Assembly: GCF_965638725.1 (NCBI RefSeq)
Contig: NC_134962.1
Span: 1,247,501-1,311,500 of the forward strand
Reading direction: 5' to 3'
DNA: 64,000 nucleotides
Origin: Aptenodytes patagonicus
Taxonomy: Eukaryota; Chordata; Aves; Sphenisciformes; Spheniscidae
Positions 11,501-23,475 of the stretch are shown here, piece by piece (positions within the stretch are counted from its first letter, which is position 1; each line of letters starts with the position of its first letter). Both the position numbers and the translations under genes were made by a program. A model generated the notes under the pieces. It worked only from the letters and a program-made list of their open reading frames with translations. It had not been told where the DNA came from and did not search any database.

Positions 11501-14500
11501 AAGCCGGAGTATTCCCAGGAGGAGCTGGGGGAAGGGATGGATATCAGTTGTAGAAGTGTTGCAGACCTGCTGAACCGAGAGGCGAGGGATTAATGGTGGC
11601 TTCTGCTGTGGGAGCAGAAAGGGGCTGGGGCGGCTGCTCTCTCCCCTCTGGTGACCCCGATAGCAGTCGGGATGTTGACCTACCTGCTGGCTGATTCAGT
11701 GCGAAGGTATGCTCTGCGGGGTGGCTCTGCCTTTGCGTGGCAGGAAAGCAGCGAGGCTCTCCTCCTCCACCCTCCCGAGAGGGATGTTACCCTTAAACGC
11801 TATTGTTCTGAGCAACTAAAGATTAACGCAGATAATGGAGGCATGAAAGGGAAGCCGTGTCCCTTGGTGCCAGGGCACTCCTTGGTTTGCTGCCCTGGCC
11901 TTGGGCAGGGAAACCGCTCCTCTTCCCTGCTCCCCACCTGGAAGGATGTGCGGATGGGTGTTTGGTGCAAGGTCTCTCTGAAGTCCCGCTCCTAATCGTC
12001 CTTGGGATGCCAAGTGCTTAAGTTAGTGCTTTCTAGAGGCGTGCAAGAGCTTTCCCCACGGCGTGCCCGTGGAGGGGGACGCGAGGGCTTTGCTGGGCAC
12101 ACCGGGGCAGCTTCAGGGTGTGGGTTGGCCCTCGCCGTGTTCAGGTGGGGAGAAGGGTTACTCTTTGCCACAGAAGCAGAACAGCCCGGCGGAGCGAGGG
12201 GGCAGAGGGCTGCCGGGAGGCAGAGCCGTTAGCAGATGGCTCCAGCTGGGCTTACCAGGGAGCAGGTGTGGGTTTCGGGAGGCAGCCTTTTAAGAGAGAT
12301 GTCAGTTTTGAATCCGGGAGGCTCAAGGGGCTGAGCCGTGGCTGCCGTGACTTGCATGCCGGGGAGCTGTGACCTAGTTGTGCTGTAGAAATGCTCGTTT
12401 TATTTTTTATTTTTAGGTATTTTGCTTATTTTATCCTCATGTTTAATTTAGTTAGCAAAAAAAGAAAAAGAATCCGAGGGCTGAGCAGTGCTGGGAAGGA
12501 CTGCCTGCAGGCGGGAACGCCCGCTGCAGCTCCTCCGTGCAGCCAGCATCTCTCCAGCCGCCCGTGTCTTCTCTCGGACACGTGCTCACGTGTACCAGCC
12601 CAGTGCTGTCTCTCAGGATCTCTTTAATGGGAAACCCAGTGCACTCAGCGCTGCTGCCTGCCTCCGGGGTAGCAAGGGAGGGAGGAGCGGGATTCGGAGC
12701 GTTAACCAGAGAGGCTCCCTTGGCCACGGGGACTGTTTGAACGTTGTGCTGTAACTGGTCTGTTTTCCCTCTGCTACTGGGAGCAGGGAGCTGGGTGAGC
12801 CTGCCGTTTCGGCAGGCTTTGGGTTGGTTACTCTCTCGACCACCGCTTGCCCCTGCATTTACACAGCGTGCCCAAGGAAGGGTAATAGGCTGTATCTGCA
12901 AAGAGGGAAGTTTCAGGGGTCTGTGCGATTCCCTTGGGGAGAGCTGCTTGAATTTATTACATTATCCTCCTTCCTGCTCAAGCTTGTGTTTCAGCTGTGT
13001 CTGCAGACATAGCTTCTGATTTAAATAGATCCAATTAGTAGCTAGCTTCTGGCATCAGTAGCCTGCTCGGGGAGATGAGCTCTGGAGATGAGGAGGCTCC
13101 AGTGGGAGCAGGGCCGGGCTCAGCCTTTCTGCCCCCGCTCCTGATCTAGGATGGACCCGGAGCTCCCCAGCTTGCAGCCCCGGTCCTGAGCTCAGGGGGA
13201 AACCGAGGCAGGTGTCCTCTGCTCCGTACTCCACCTGGCCAAGAACAAAGAGCAGGCAGGTTCTCCCTGCCTGTACCGCTGCCAGCCAGGTGCTCTTAAG
13301 ACTGAAATCAAATACTCCAAAATGTGACAACTTGGCAGCAGGCAGGGCTTTGAGGGGGAGCAGGAGCTGCTCGTGCCGGGAGGTGTGCGAGGGGCCGACG
13401 GGCAGAGCTGTGCAGGGACCTGTCTGTTGGGGGTAGGACTGTGCGCCCGAGGGGAGGGAGCTGCTAGAGCTGACTGCTTCCTGAGGGAGCACGGAAGGGT
13501 TTTCTCCTCTGCTGGAGAGTGAAGGGCTCTTTGGGAAGCTCAGACAAGAGGCCTAGGCTGGCACGGAGCTGGTTTGGTTTGAATGCAGCTAACACCACGC
13601 TCAGGTGGAGCGGGACAGCTGTCTGCATCACTTTGTTAGTTCTCCAAACGATACTAGTCCCACTTGCACATCTCTCTGGTTTTTGCCATCGCTGAGGCTG
13701 AGGAAGGCTGGGGGTGCTACGAGCGTTGTGCAGGGAGCACGGCTGGCGGCAGTACGTGACATTACTCTGTGCGTGTAAGTCGTGGCAAGCTGGCTCAGGG
13801 TTTGGGCTGGGATGTGGGAGCTGGGCGTGTATGTGGCCCTGGGTAGTGTCTGGGTGACATATGACTTAAGTATGGAGAAAATGAGGTATTGCTACCTGTA
13901 AATCAGCCATCAGCAGTGTTGCAAGTGCTTCCATCCTGTAATGGTATGGCTCACCAGTGTATTAAACTTGCCGGAGAGCTAATATCTTTTATTAGAGCAA
14001 CTGACCTCATTTAGAAGCTTCCAGTGCACCAGCCAGTGATTATTTCATGCAACAACACGTATGGAGGAGCCCAGGGCAGAGCACAAAGTCTCCTTCTCGT
14101 GCTGCACCGCTCTCTCCTGCGTTTGCTGCATCAGCTGCCTACTCTGCTTCCTGCCCTCAAGTCAGCAAGGATTTTGCTAAAAGGGACTTCGTGGCCTGAA
14201 TCATTTGAGATTTCATGTGGACTAACAGGAAGTGAAAACAGAATGAGCACATCTTCCTCCTCTTCCTGCACCTCCACCCTTTCCCCTTTTTCATTCAAGT
14301 GGCATGTAAGAATTACAGCAGCCTCGTGAGGCGCTGGGGCTGAAGCGGGAAGTGGTGAGGCTTGGCCGGCGGCTCCTCCGGGATGCTGGAGCTCCTCCGG
14401 AATGCCGGAGGACGAGTGGCTCGAGGCAGGAGAACCAGGCGGCCCTTCCCCGGGACCCATCTCCCCTGGGGACCATCCCTGCACCCAGCCTCGCTCGCTC

Positions 14501-17500
14501 AGGCTCTGGTGATGCTGCCATTCCCTGCAGGGTGGGTTTGGGGTAAGGCTCGCGGTGCGGTTGAGGGCCAGGGAGAGCTGTCGGCATCGCACAACTCAGC
14601 CCCTGGATAGGAGAGAACGTGGCTCCACAGCTGGGTACTCGTGAGCGCGGCACGTCTCCTCGGCACAGGTTTCCCCACAGTTACACAAGGGCATGATTGC
14701 ACAGGAGCTGTGACATCTGGGAAAAGCGATGACAAGGTGAAAATTGAGCTTTGTTCCCTGGGTGCAGGGGACCCTTCCGAGGCGCTCATCCGGTGCAGCG
14801 AGCTGGCCGCGGCACTCGGGCTCCCCGGCACCACAGGCGGCAGATAACCGTGAAATTAAAGCAGGACTCTTCCCCTGCCCCCTGAGCGTGCCCCTTGCAC
14901 AAAAGGCAGGCAGGCTGCTCTGCCTGCCGGGGCTCAGACACCATCTGTCCGGTGGGGAGAAGCATCAGAGAGACCGTCTTTCCTCGGACTATTCCACTTA
15001 ATGCCCGTTGGAAAACAATCCCATTCCCAGCAGGTGCTAATCTCTTGAGTGGATCCGGCTCAGCCAACGTGTTCTTCTCTGTGCCTTTGTACCGGAGCTT
15101 TGTCGCCTGCCAGCCGTCCCGCTGCCGAGCGCGCCCAGCGCCGGCCGGGGCTTCCGCACCTTTGGGAGTCCTCAGCCCAGTTAGTTCTGGGAGAAACACT
15201 GATGAAAGATGGATGCAAGTAGATTAGTCATTCACACCATCTCCTGCTTTAATACACATGAATGTTTCAGCAGATTTCTGGAACGGAGAGCGCAATTCCC
15301 TGCTCTCCATCTCGTGCTGTGCACAGCAGTCTCCTGGGGCAGGGACGGGGGTTACAGCTGTCACTGTAGCCCCTTTCATGTATTTGGAAAATGCTGAAAT
15401 TGTGCTGAATGGTGTGGGGTTATTGCAGGTTCCCTGGAGCTGGTGATGAAACCAGTTTGACAGGAGGCTGCCACGGCGAGGATTAGGGCTGGAATGTGCT
15501 AGTGAGGGTTTGTTTCTGGTTAGAAAAGAGCTGGCTCTGGCCCTCGCTAGGCTGAAGCCCCGTAGGTTTGTTGGGCTTCAGGCTGAGGCCCCAGGGGCAG
15601 CCTCCCCACCGGTCCCACCGCAGGCTGCAGCCCAGTGGCTGGGTGCGTGGCAAGGTGGGTCGGGAGGAGAGGAGAGCGATGCAGGGATGTGCTTATTTAA
15701 TTAACCCTTTTGAGTTTATGGCTGCATCCCTCAGGGTCTCAGGTTTCTCTGCATGCAGGGCCCTGGAGCTTGGGCAGCGCCTGCAGTACCCCAGTGCCCA
15801 CTCCCAGGGCAGGAGAGATGGGGGCGGGTGGCATTCCCTGCCATTGTCATGGAGATCAGCAGCTGCTTCCCTGGAGGTCACCATTTGCATAACAGTTAGA
15901 GCTGGGTCTCTGAAGCATTTGCACCTGCGAGTGTGCTGTCCCCAGAGCCCCTTCCCCACCCCATCCTGAGCCTGCCCAGGGTGCTGACTGGGACCAGAGG
16001 GGTGAAGCTGGGGATCTGGAGAAGCTCTGGAGACCTCTGCCATGGATGGCACGTTTCCTTGGCATGATGCACCTGAGTCAGGGGCTCACGTTGCCCTCCA
16101 GTCCCGATGCTGCAGGCAGTGCTGTGTGACTGGCGCAGGCACCCTCGGTGTCCTTGCTGCCCTCCTTTAGGGCCTGGGCTTCAGACAGGGCTGGGGGTGA
16201 TCAGGGCCACACGTGGATGCAGTGTCTGGGGGAGCAGGGCGGAGGGAGGACCTCCAGGATGTCTCTTCCACTTTCATAGTGTGTAGGGACCGGCTGAGCT
16301 GTGTTTACAGGATCCTAGTGGCAGCCTTTGGGAATACTTACGTTTTCGTTTTTTTTCTGAAAGATCTCAGCTGCCTTTTCCCCCTGTGCTTCACCTCCAG
16401 GTTCGCATATGCCCGTCCCATGTGGTGAGCTGGCAGCCCGAAGGGGATCTGGGAGCAGGTTGCTGTCGATGCAGGGCTTTGTTGTGGTCTGCGCTGAGCT
16501 GCTGCCTTTCTTTTTCCATGCTTGTCTCGCTGCTCAGCACAAAACTGTTCCTAGCATCTCATTAACAAATGTCTGGTCATCCAGATGACTCCACTCCTGG
16601 CCGGCGATTGGTGTTAGACCTCTTAGCAGTAACACAGCTGTAGTTACGGTGAAGGTATAACAGAAACAGCCTTGTTTTCAAGTGAAACATTGCCTCGTGA
16701 CGAGAATGCCTGGATTGGGAGTCAGATGCTGTGGCTCATGCTGCTGGCTTGTATACAACTCCAGGGAAAGCACTTAACCTCTCCGCACCTCTGTTGATCT
16801 GTCTGGGAACAATGCTGACTTATCCCGCAGGAGGTTTTGGAGAACCAATTTTTGATAAAACACATTAAAATCCTTGGGTGGGAAGGGCTTTTGTATGTGT
16901 GGAGCTGGTTGCTGTGGGTGACTATCTCAAAGACAGGCTGGCAGGGTATTGGGGGTGTAGCTCCTGCTGGAGGCAGAGTCTCCGTGTTGAAGTCAGACCA
17001 AGTGCCACTGGTTCACCATGAATAGTCCCGGTAGAGCCTGTCTCTTCTCTGCTGGTTTTCCGAGCTTCATGCTGGTGTCTCGGTGACCTCCATACCCTTC
17101 ACCTCCCCGTGCAAGGGAAGCTTTGAGCACCCAAACTCTGCCCTCCCCAGCAGCCACCACCCTTCCCTTCCCGCTCTACCCCTGGCTCACAAGAGACCGG
17201 ATGGGGATTCATTGCTCACATCTGCTTCCTTCACCTGCCCCCATGGTTCGGTGTCGCTTACTGAATCCTCTTTCCCCCAGATTTGGGGCTTATCTTGAAA
17301 GAGGAACCCGCTCTGCTCTGCTTGCCCTCAATGGGATCTAGCAACTGTTCTCCCTCCCACTCAGCCGGGGGAGCTGCTTCAGACAGTGCTGGTGAATGAA
17401 ACCAGCTGAACCTCTGGTGGTGGGTACCAGCAAGAGGCTGAAACTTTAGGTCTTCCCGTTTCCAGGCTGGGATGTGAACGCTGTCTCAGCCAGACCTCGT

Positions 17501-20500
17501 GCCTGATTAATCTGCTCTCTCACCCAAGATGGAGCACTTTGGGTCAGACCTCCTCCTCTTTTGCCTCTACTGCAGTGTCGTGTACGGTCACTGGGCAGTG
17601 TTTAAATGGCTGCTGTGTCCCACCCGGTGGTGGGTTGAGGTTTGGGGCGCTGCAGGTGTCTCGAGAGCCTTTGGCACTGCAGAACCTCCCTGCCCCTGCT
17701 CTCCGGGGTGGTGGGCACCAGTAGAGTCTGGATCTCCAGGTCCTCTGTCTCCTGCAAGCAGCACGTGCAGCTTGAGGGAAGTCCTCCCCAGCAAGCGCTG
17801 GTTTAGGCTGCAGCAAGAAAATGTTGTGTCCTTCCCCAGCGCTGGGGGAGGAGAGGCGAAGCCAGGGGATTGCCTTTTACGTAGGCATAACCTCTCGCTG
17901 TTTCCTCATCTCCTGCCCCAGAGCATCCTCCTCTCGGACGTGGCTGTCACCCGGGGTGGAGAAGGGGATGTGACGGGTGTTTGGTGGTGGAACAGCCTGT
18001 CCTCTCTGGGGTGGAAGAGGCCCACAGGCACGTGGAGAGGGCGGTTGAGACACTGACGTGCTGTTGCTACCATAGTCCTTGTGAGACTCAGGAATTCCAA
18101 ATATTTCCTCTCAGATAAAGGTGACTGGGGGAGGCCAGAAATATCTGGACGTGTCTGGGCAAGCCTGAGATCCCAAACACCAGGCCAGAGAGGTCAGAAT
18201 CGGTACTGGGAGTGCTGGGCTTCAGGTGCAGAGCGGCCGAGGCCTGGGGCGGTGTGGGAACTGAGCAAGCTGCCTTTCCCTAACCTTCAACCCGCCCCCA
18301 GGATGGGGAGGGAGGACACTCCTGCCTGTTTTCCCACTCCCCCTGATCTGGGATCGCCATTCCCAGGGGAAACATCTGGGATTGCAGTTGTGTAGGGGCT
18401 GAGCTATTGCAGCTCCTGGGGATGGCTTCGCCAAGGAAGGGCAAGGCACGCTCTGCTCCTGAGTCCCCTGCGGCCCCCAGCTGCATCTCCAGCAGCTGCT
18501 GCTCTGTTCCCAGGGGCAGGAGAGGGGCTTGTGTCCCCTCCCTGCCCGTGCAGGGCTCTTGTCATGCTCTTCTCCATCTGTAGCACCCGATAGCTCTCGG
18601 TTCACCGTATGCCATTTATCTCTTGTTCAGCAAACGCTTCCTTTTCTTAGAAGTAAGGGCTTCAAAACGTGCTTCTTGGAACTGCCTTTCCCCAAGCTCG
18701 GCGGCACATGCCATGGAGAAGGCAGCACGGAGGCTTGGCTGCCAGCCCTCCCCAGCTCCCTGCCCTGGCTGTGGGGGACCTCTCCTGGTGCCTGCCCCGC
18801 TGCCGGCCCTGCGGAGAGGCTGGGTGACTGGGCGGCCCCTTCCACCTCCGCAGCCTTCCTGGGGATGGTGGGCACGTCCCCTCCCATGGGTCAGGAGGAG
18901 CCTGCGGAGACGTGTGGGGCTTGGGTGGGGCAGGCCTTACTGAATCCCCGAGCAAAGTGGCTTTTTCTGGGGGATACGTCACGAGGGGCACAGCCTCCTT
19001 CCTTCTGCTGAGCGCTCCCGCAGCGTCAGGTGCTGCGGGTGTGCAGCGGGGATGTGCCTCCGAGGGAAGGACCTTCCCCAGGGTGCAAGAGCCCTGGTAC
19101 AGAGGGACATTGTAGGGGCGGTGGAGGCACTCCACAGCTGGCGTTTTTGGACAAGCCCATGCCTTCTGCCCCGGTTCCCCTGTGCCCTCCATCCCCGCCA
19201 GCCTGCTCTCGGTTTGCTGATGCTTGCCGTGCTCTGTCACCGCTCCGCTGCTTGTCACCCTATCAGCAGAGGGATTTCCTGTGCCGTAATTAAAAATATC
19301 CCCTCCTTGGGTTTGGGCTCTCCTCCTGTCCCTCTCCTGCAGCACATCGCTGGCTCTTTCGCTGGCTGTCCCTGGGCGAGCGGCCGGGCGGAGGGGCTGG
19401 CAGGGGGCAGCAGCCCTCACCTTTCTCCTGGATGGCACCTGCATGTGAGCTGCCGTCCTGCTCATTCCTGCGGGGTCGGGATGCAATACAACACCTCTGC
19501 GGAGCCCGCGCCAGCTGGCAGGCCCGATGGGAAGCGAGCTGCCTTCTGCCGCTCTGTGTAGGTGGCGGGAGTCACGGGGACGGTTGTCACATCCCTGAAG
19601 AGGACTCCGAGTGAGGCGGCAGCAATGATGTGCCCCGGGGTGAGTTAGCAAAGTCCCTGTTGTCCCAGTGCCCTGCCCCCGGGTCTGCTGATAAGCTCCT
19701 CAAGGTCGAGGGGGTGTGAAAGGCAGCTGGGGGAGTCGCAAGATGCTGGAGACGGTGCTTGGTGGAAGGCAGAGAAGAGCTTTGGTGGGGCAGAGGCAGG
19801 TGCTGAGGTGTGCAGCTCACCTGGGTGGTTGTTCAGTTACCTGATCCCCTGTGGGGGGGAGGCCTGTGGCTGAGGAGAGGGACGCAGCCCGGCTCCCTGG
19901 GAGTGAGCGTGCATGTCTTGCACGCCTTGCTGTCAAAAGCTGTGTGGGAGCTTGATCACGTGTGTGTGGCAAGGTGAGGAGATACCCTGCAAGCTGTGAC
20001 CATGCTGGGGCTGTTTTGGATGAGTGATGTTTCCGTGAGTGATGGAGGGGCACCTGCCTAAAGAGCCTCTCGATTCCCAGCCGTGATCTGGGCACCGAAC
20101 CCCCCACAGGTCCTGTGGCAGTGGTTGCAGCTCATCACAGGCTGTGGGCAGGCATGGGAGGCAGCTTGCAGGCAGAGCTGCCAGACCCAGGCAGGCAGGG
20201 ATGCTGCCCCTGCCTCTGGGGAGGCCATGGTAAGACGTGACACAAGCACAGCCTCAGCTGGGCTTATCTCTGCTTTCCCAGAGCAGCCGAGTTACTGGAA
20301 CTGCATTCGCTTATCAGGGAACATGGGACCTTGCTGGGAAGATGGGCTCGAGGTGCGACAGCGTCGAGCCCCTGCTGACGCCGAGCTGCCCGGCGATCCC
20401 TGAGCCTGGAGCTCGCAGCTCCAGCTCCCTCTAGCCCCCGTGCTCCTGCTCGGCCCTGATAAAGCTGGGAGCTGCTGGGGCGTAAAGTTCACTGCTTCAT

Positions 20501-21728
20501 GTTACCTGCCCATGGACCCCTCCTTTCCTGCAGTGCGTGTGGCCCGGGGACCCGAGCAGCTATTCTCACAGTGCTCCGAGGTCCCTGGGTGCCCAGGGGA
20601 GCAGGAAGGGTGGCGTCGTGCCAGGGGGTTGCTGCATGGGCGCAGGGGGCAGACGTGCTCTCTCAGCCTGTTTTCGGGAGCAGTTCAGCTCTGGTGGTCT
20701 TCTCTCTCTCTCTCTCTGCCCTCCATCTCCCCCAGTCTGGGCCATGGCCGTCTGTCCCCAGCCCTGTCACACGTGTCCCTCAGAGGGAGAGGGGCTGTGG
20801 CTGTTTGCTGTGCAGTGGCTCTGTTGAAATCTGTTGCTGGAGATGAAGGACTGGAGGCGGCCGGCTCGGACGAGCCGGGCCGGAGTGACTACATTCCTGG
20901 CCGGGCCTCGTGCTTGGCCCGCTCTCCTGAAGCCCGGGGGAAGGCAGGAGTTTTGCGACCCAGAGTGTCTGCCTTTGCCACAGGGATTCGCGAAATCCAG
21001 ACTGTGCTGCAGAGTAACCTGCGATGGCCAGGACAGGGGAGTACTTGTCTTGCCAGGATGCGGCAGTCGGGAGAGGGAGGTGGGAGGTTCCGCTTTGGAC
21101 GCAAAAGCGGCAGGGGGACGCGCGGTGTGGGCTCCTGCCGCAACCGTGGGCACCAACCCTGCTGCTGCTGCTCCCCCAGGCCTCGGCCGTGGCCGTGGAA
21201 AAAAGCCCAGCGTTTTCCTGCTGCAATGATTTCTATCACACTTCGATGCTAATTTTAGAGAGCCTAGAGCACGTGATGCATCTCCTGCCCTGCCCGCATG
21301 GTATTCTCCTTGCAAATCCTTTCTGGCATCCACTTCTCTCATGACTGGTCCTGTGCTTCCCCCATCGCCCTCTGTGCATGATTCAGAGCAAGGAAGCACA
21401 AGGCATCTGTCATCCGCCCAGTCCCCACCGCTGCTTTCCTGCCGGCAGGAGCCCAGCAGCCTTCCTGCCCCATCCCGCTGCGTCTTCCGCTCTGGACCGC
21501 TCCGTGGAGGAGGAAGGAGCCCCAGAAAGCGGCAGAGAGGGTCTCTGCTCTGTTCCCACCCCTCTGCTCATTGCTCCTCTCCTCCCACAGGAGCGCTTTG
21601 TGGACCTCTATGGGAATGATGCTGCTGCCGAGGTGAGGAAGGGCCAGGAGACCTTCAACAAATGGCTCCTGACCGGGGCGACGGTGGCAGGAGTGCTTCT
21701 GCTGGGATCCCTGCTGAGCCGCAAGTGA
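5580..21728 (+). CDS. BCL2L1: BCL2L1: apoptosis regulator Bcl-xL, two coding exons
   Basis: Coding exons are 5580-6134 and 21591-21728, joined in phase 0, giving 230 residues. Bcl-xL sits on the outer mitochondrial membrane and binds BH3 proteins, BAX and BAK to block cytochrome c release. Visible parts are BH4 (about 5-24, NRELVIDFVAYKL), BH3 (83-97, VRQALREAGDEFELR), BH1 (126-145, with NWGRIVAFF), BH2 (177-193, WIQENGGWERF) and a hydrophobic tail anchor (about 211-227) ending LLSRK. The ATG at 5580 is chosen because it gives the conserved MSSSNREL start; the in-frame GTG two codons earlier is not a likely start. Donor GGATGG|GTAAGA and acceptor CTCCCACAG|GAGCGC match the known Bcl-x junction. 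An internal donor at 5945|5946 would give Bcl-xS. Retention of the intron gives a Bcl-x-beta-like tail to 6347. The gene is intact. Confidence 0.97.
6135..21590 (+). other. BCL2L1: BCL2L1 intron between coding exons (15.5 kb)
   Basis: No convincing exon, RNA gene or transposon was recognised in this intron on either strand. Notable local sequence includes G-rich runs at about 7266-7280 and a G9-AT-C11 fold-back followed by an A13 run at 8033-8082. The open frames here are short, lack splice support or conserved motifs, and are treated as chance. The last stretch, about 21560-21590, is the pyrimidine tract of the acceptor. Confidence 0.7.
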
Positions 21729-23475
21729 CCCGCCGCCGAGTCCCCCCATCGCCAGGACGGCTGCGCCTTCACCGCCACATCCACTACACTCCGCTCCCGA
21801 GCACCGTCACCGGGGTGGGGGGCAGCCCCTCCGCCTCCCAGGCGAGCGCCCCGCTCCACGGAGCTTTCTCCCTCGTGCCGCCAGCTCCTTTTATCGTAGC
21901 CCCTCTTATTTACTGTTCCATTGTGTTTTAAAGGCGCTGAGACCAATGCAGCACTTCAGCCAACAGCTCCCAGCACTGGGGAGATCCAGGCAGCCGGGGG
22001 GAGTACTGGCTAGAAGGTGTCCCAGCCCTGCAGGGTCCTCTAGATCACTTTGAAGAGAATAAACAGACTTATTTTTGCATGTGTGAGTGCGTGCGTGTGT
22101 GTAGATGTGTCACTAATATAAGGTTTCCCCAGCCAGAGCAAGGGTCGAGGCTCCGTGCCCCTGTCTCCAGCATGCTCAGGCCCCGGGAAGAGGCAGGCTG
22201 CCGAATGGGACGGAGCTTCCCTGCAGCATCCCTATCCTGTCCCCGCTTCCCCGGGGAAGAGCTTGTCCCGGTGGTGGTGAGGGATCCAGGAAGAAGAGGC
22301 AGAGGCCGGGAGGCCTCGCGTGAGCCCCCGAGCCCCTTTCTCCCTGGACATCAGCTGCTGGGAGCTGAGGCTGGTCTCGGTGTGTCAGGCCCAGGGCTGT
22401 GCCCGGTTTGAAGGGATCGTCCTCCTCTTCCTCCTCCTCCTCCTTCTGAATGTAGATTGCTGCGGGGCAGTGCACGTCCCTCCCCACGCCCGCTCCTCCG
22501 GGCTGGCAAAGGAGGGAGGCAGGTGAGGGGGGAGAGCGCTTTCCCCGGCCCTCGCCCTGCTACAAGGGACTTGCCAGAGAGCCGGGCCGTGGCGTCCAGC
22601 AAGTGCAGGAATAGAGAGAGAGCTGGGGGTGGAAGGGGCAGGGGGGAGCGATGCTCCTGCCCGGCCTGGGGACGGCCGCAGGGGAAGTCAGAGCCCTGGG
22701 AGCAGCCCCACCGTGGCCGGTCCATGGGGCCAGCGAGGGAGCGAGCCCAGGGGAGGTGGGAGCGAGGGCTGGCACCGGCTGAGAGCCGTCCCTGCCGACG
22801 GGAAGCCTCTTTGGGGACAGCGGGAGCCGCTGGCCTCTCCTGTGCCGTCCCAGTTGCTGCAGGTCCCCATAGCGCAGGCAGATCCCTGTCCCCCGTGGCG
22901 TGGCTGTGACGGGTGCGTGCAGTGGCAGAGGTGCCTGGCTCCCCACCCCCCACACACCCCACCCCACCCCCCCGGCCCCCGCAACCGCACTGCTTCTGCT
23001 GCCGCCGGGGCACGGGACCTCCGGGCTTTGAGCTGAAATTAGCTTCAAAAAAAAATAACCCTCGTCCTTCGGAGACCACCACCGGCAGACCCAGCTGTCC
23101 ACGCGGGCTTGTCTGTGTACATACCGCCCGCGCTCTGCTGTACATATCCGAGTAGTTTTTAATTCATTTGTGAATACTCTTAATGCTATTTTTGTTATCT
23201 TGTCTGTCCGTATTTATGTGTGGGGCCGTGCTCCCTGCAGAGGCCAAGGTGGGATGGAGGGACGGGGGGGGGGGGGGGGAACTGGAGGCTCCCGAGGGTC
23301 CCATCTGGCCGCCGAGCACGGACTCGCGCTCCCCGCGTAGGATCCGCTCCCGGCGCCATAGGCGCCGGGAGCGGATCCTACGCGGGGAGCGCGAGGATTA
23401 GCATTAGCCCGTCGAACGCTTCGGTTTGCAGGTGGAGGTGAGTCCACTAATAAACTCTTGTCATTGGAGTTGCTG
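21729..23475 (+). other. BCL2L1: BCL2L1 3' UTR with two poly(A) signals
   Basis: After the stop codon the transcript runs through a proximal AATAAA at 22058-22063 and a distal AATAAA at 23449-23454. The distal signal is followed by GT-rich sequence (about 23470-23495), as expected for a strong cleavage site. AT-rich sequence at about 23100-23220 (TACATA, TTTAATTCATTTGTG, TATTTATGTG) looks like the usual slowly evolving part of this long UTR. A G13-type run at about 23266-23279 and the perfect fold-back at 23323-23395 lie just before the distal signal. Confidence 0.75.
23323..23395. repeat. Perfect inverted repeat, 35-bp arms, 3-base loop
   Basis: Bases 23323-23357 and 23361-23395 are exact reverse complements with ATA (23358-23360) between them. 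Each arm contains CTCGCGCTCCCC..., GGATCC and GGCGCC. The flanking bases (A at 23322, G at 23396) do not pair, so the stem ends sharply. It lies in the BCL2L1 3' UTR about 54 bases upstream of the distal poly(A) signal. As RNA it would form a very stable hairpin. It could be a template-switch mutation, a functional hairpin or a sequencing/assembly fold-back; the sequence alone does not decide. Confidence 0.98.

Noticed and set aside
23323-23395. BCL2L1 3' UTR fold-back as a microRNA precursor
   Set aside because: A 3-base loop and a fully perfect stem do not fit a normal Drosha/Dicer hairpin.
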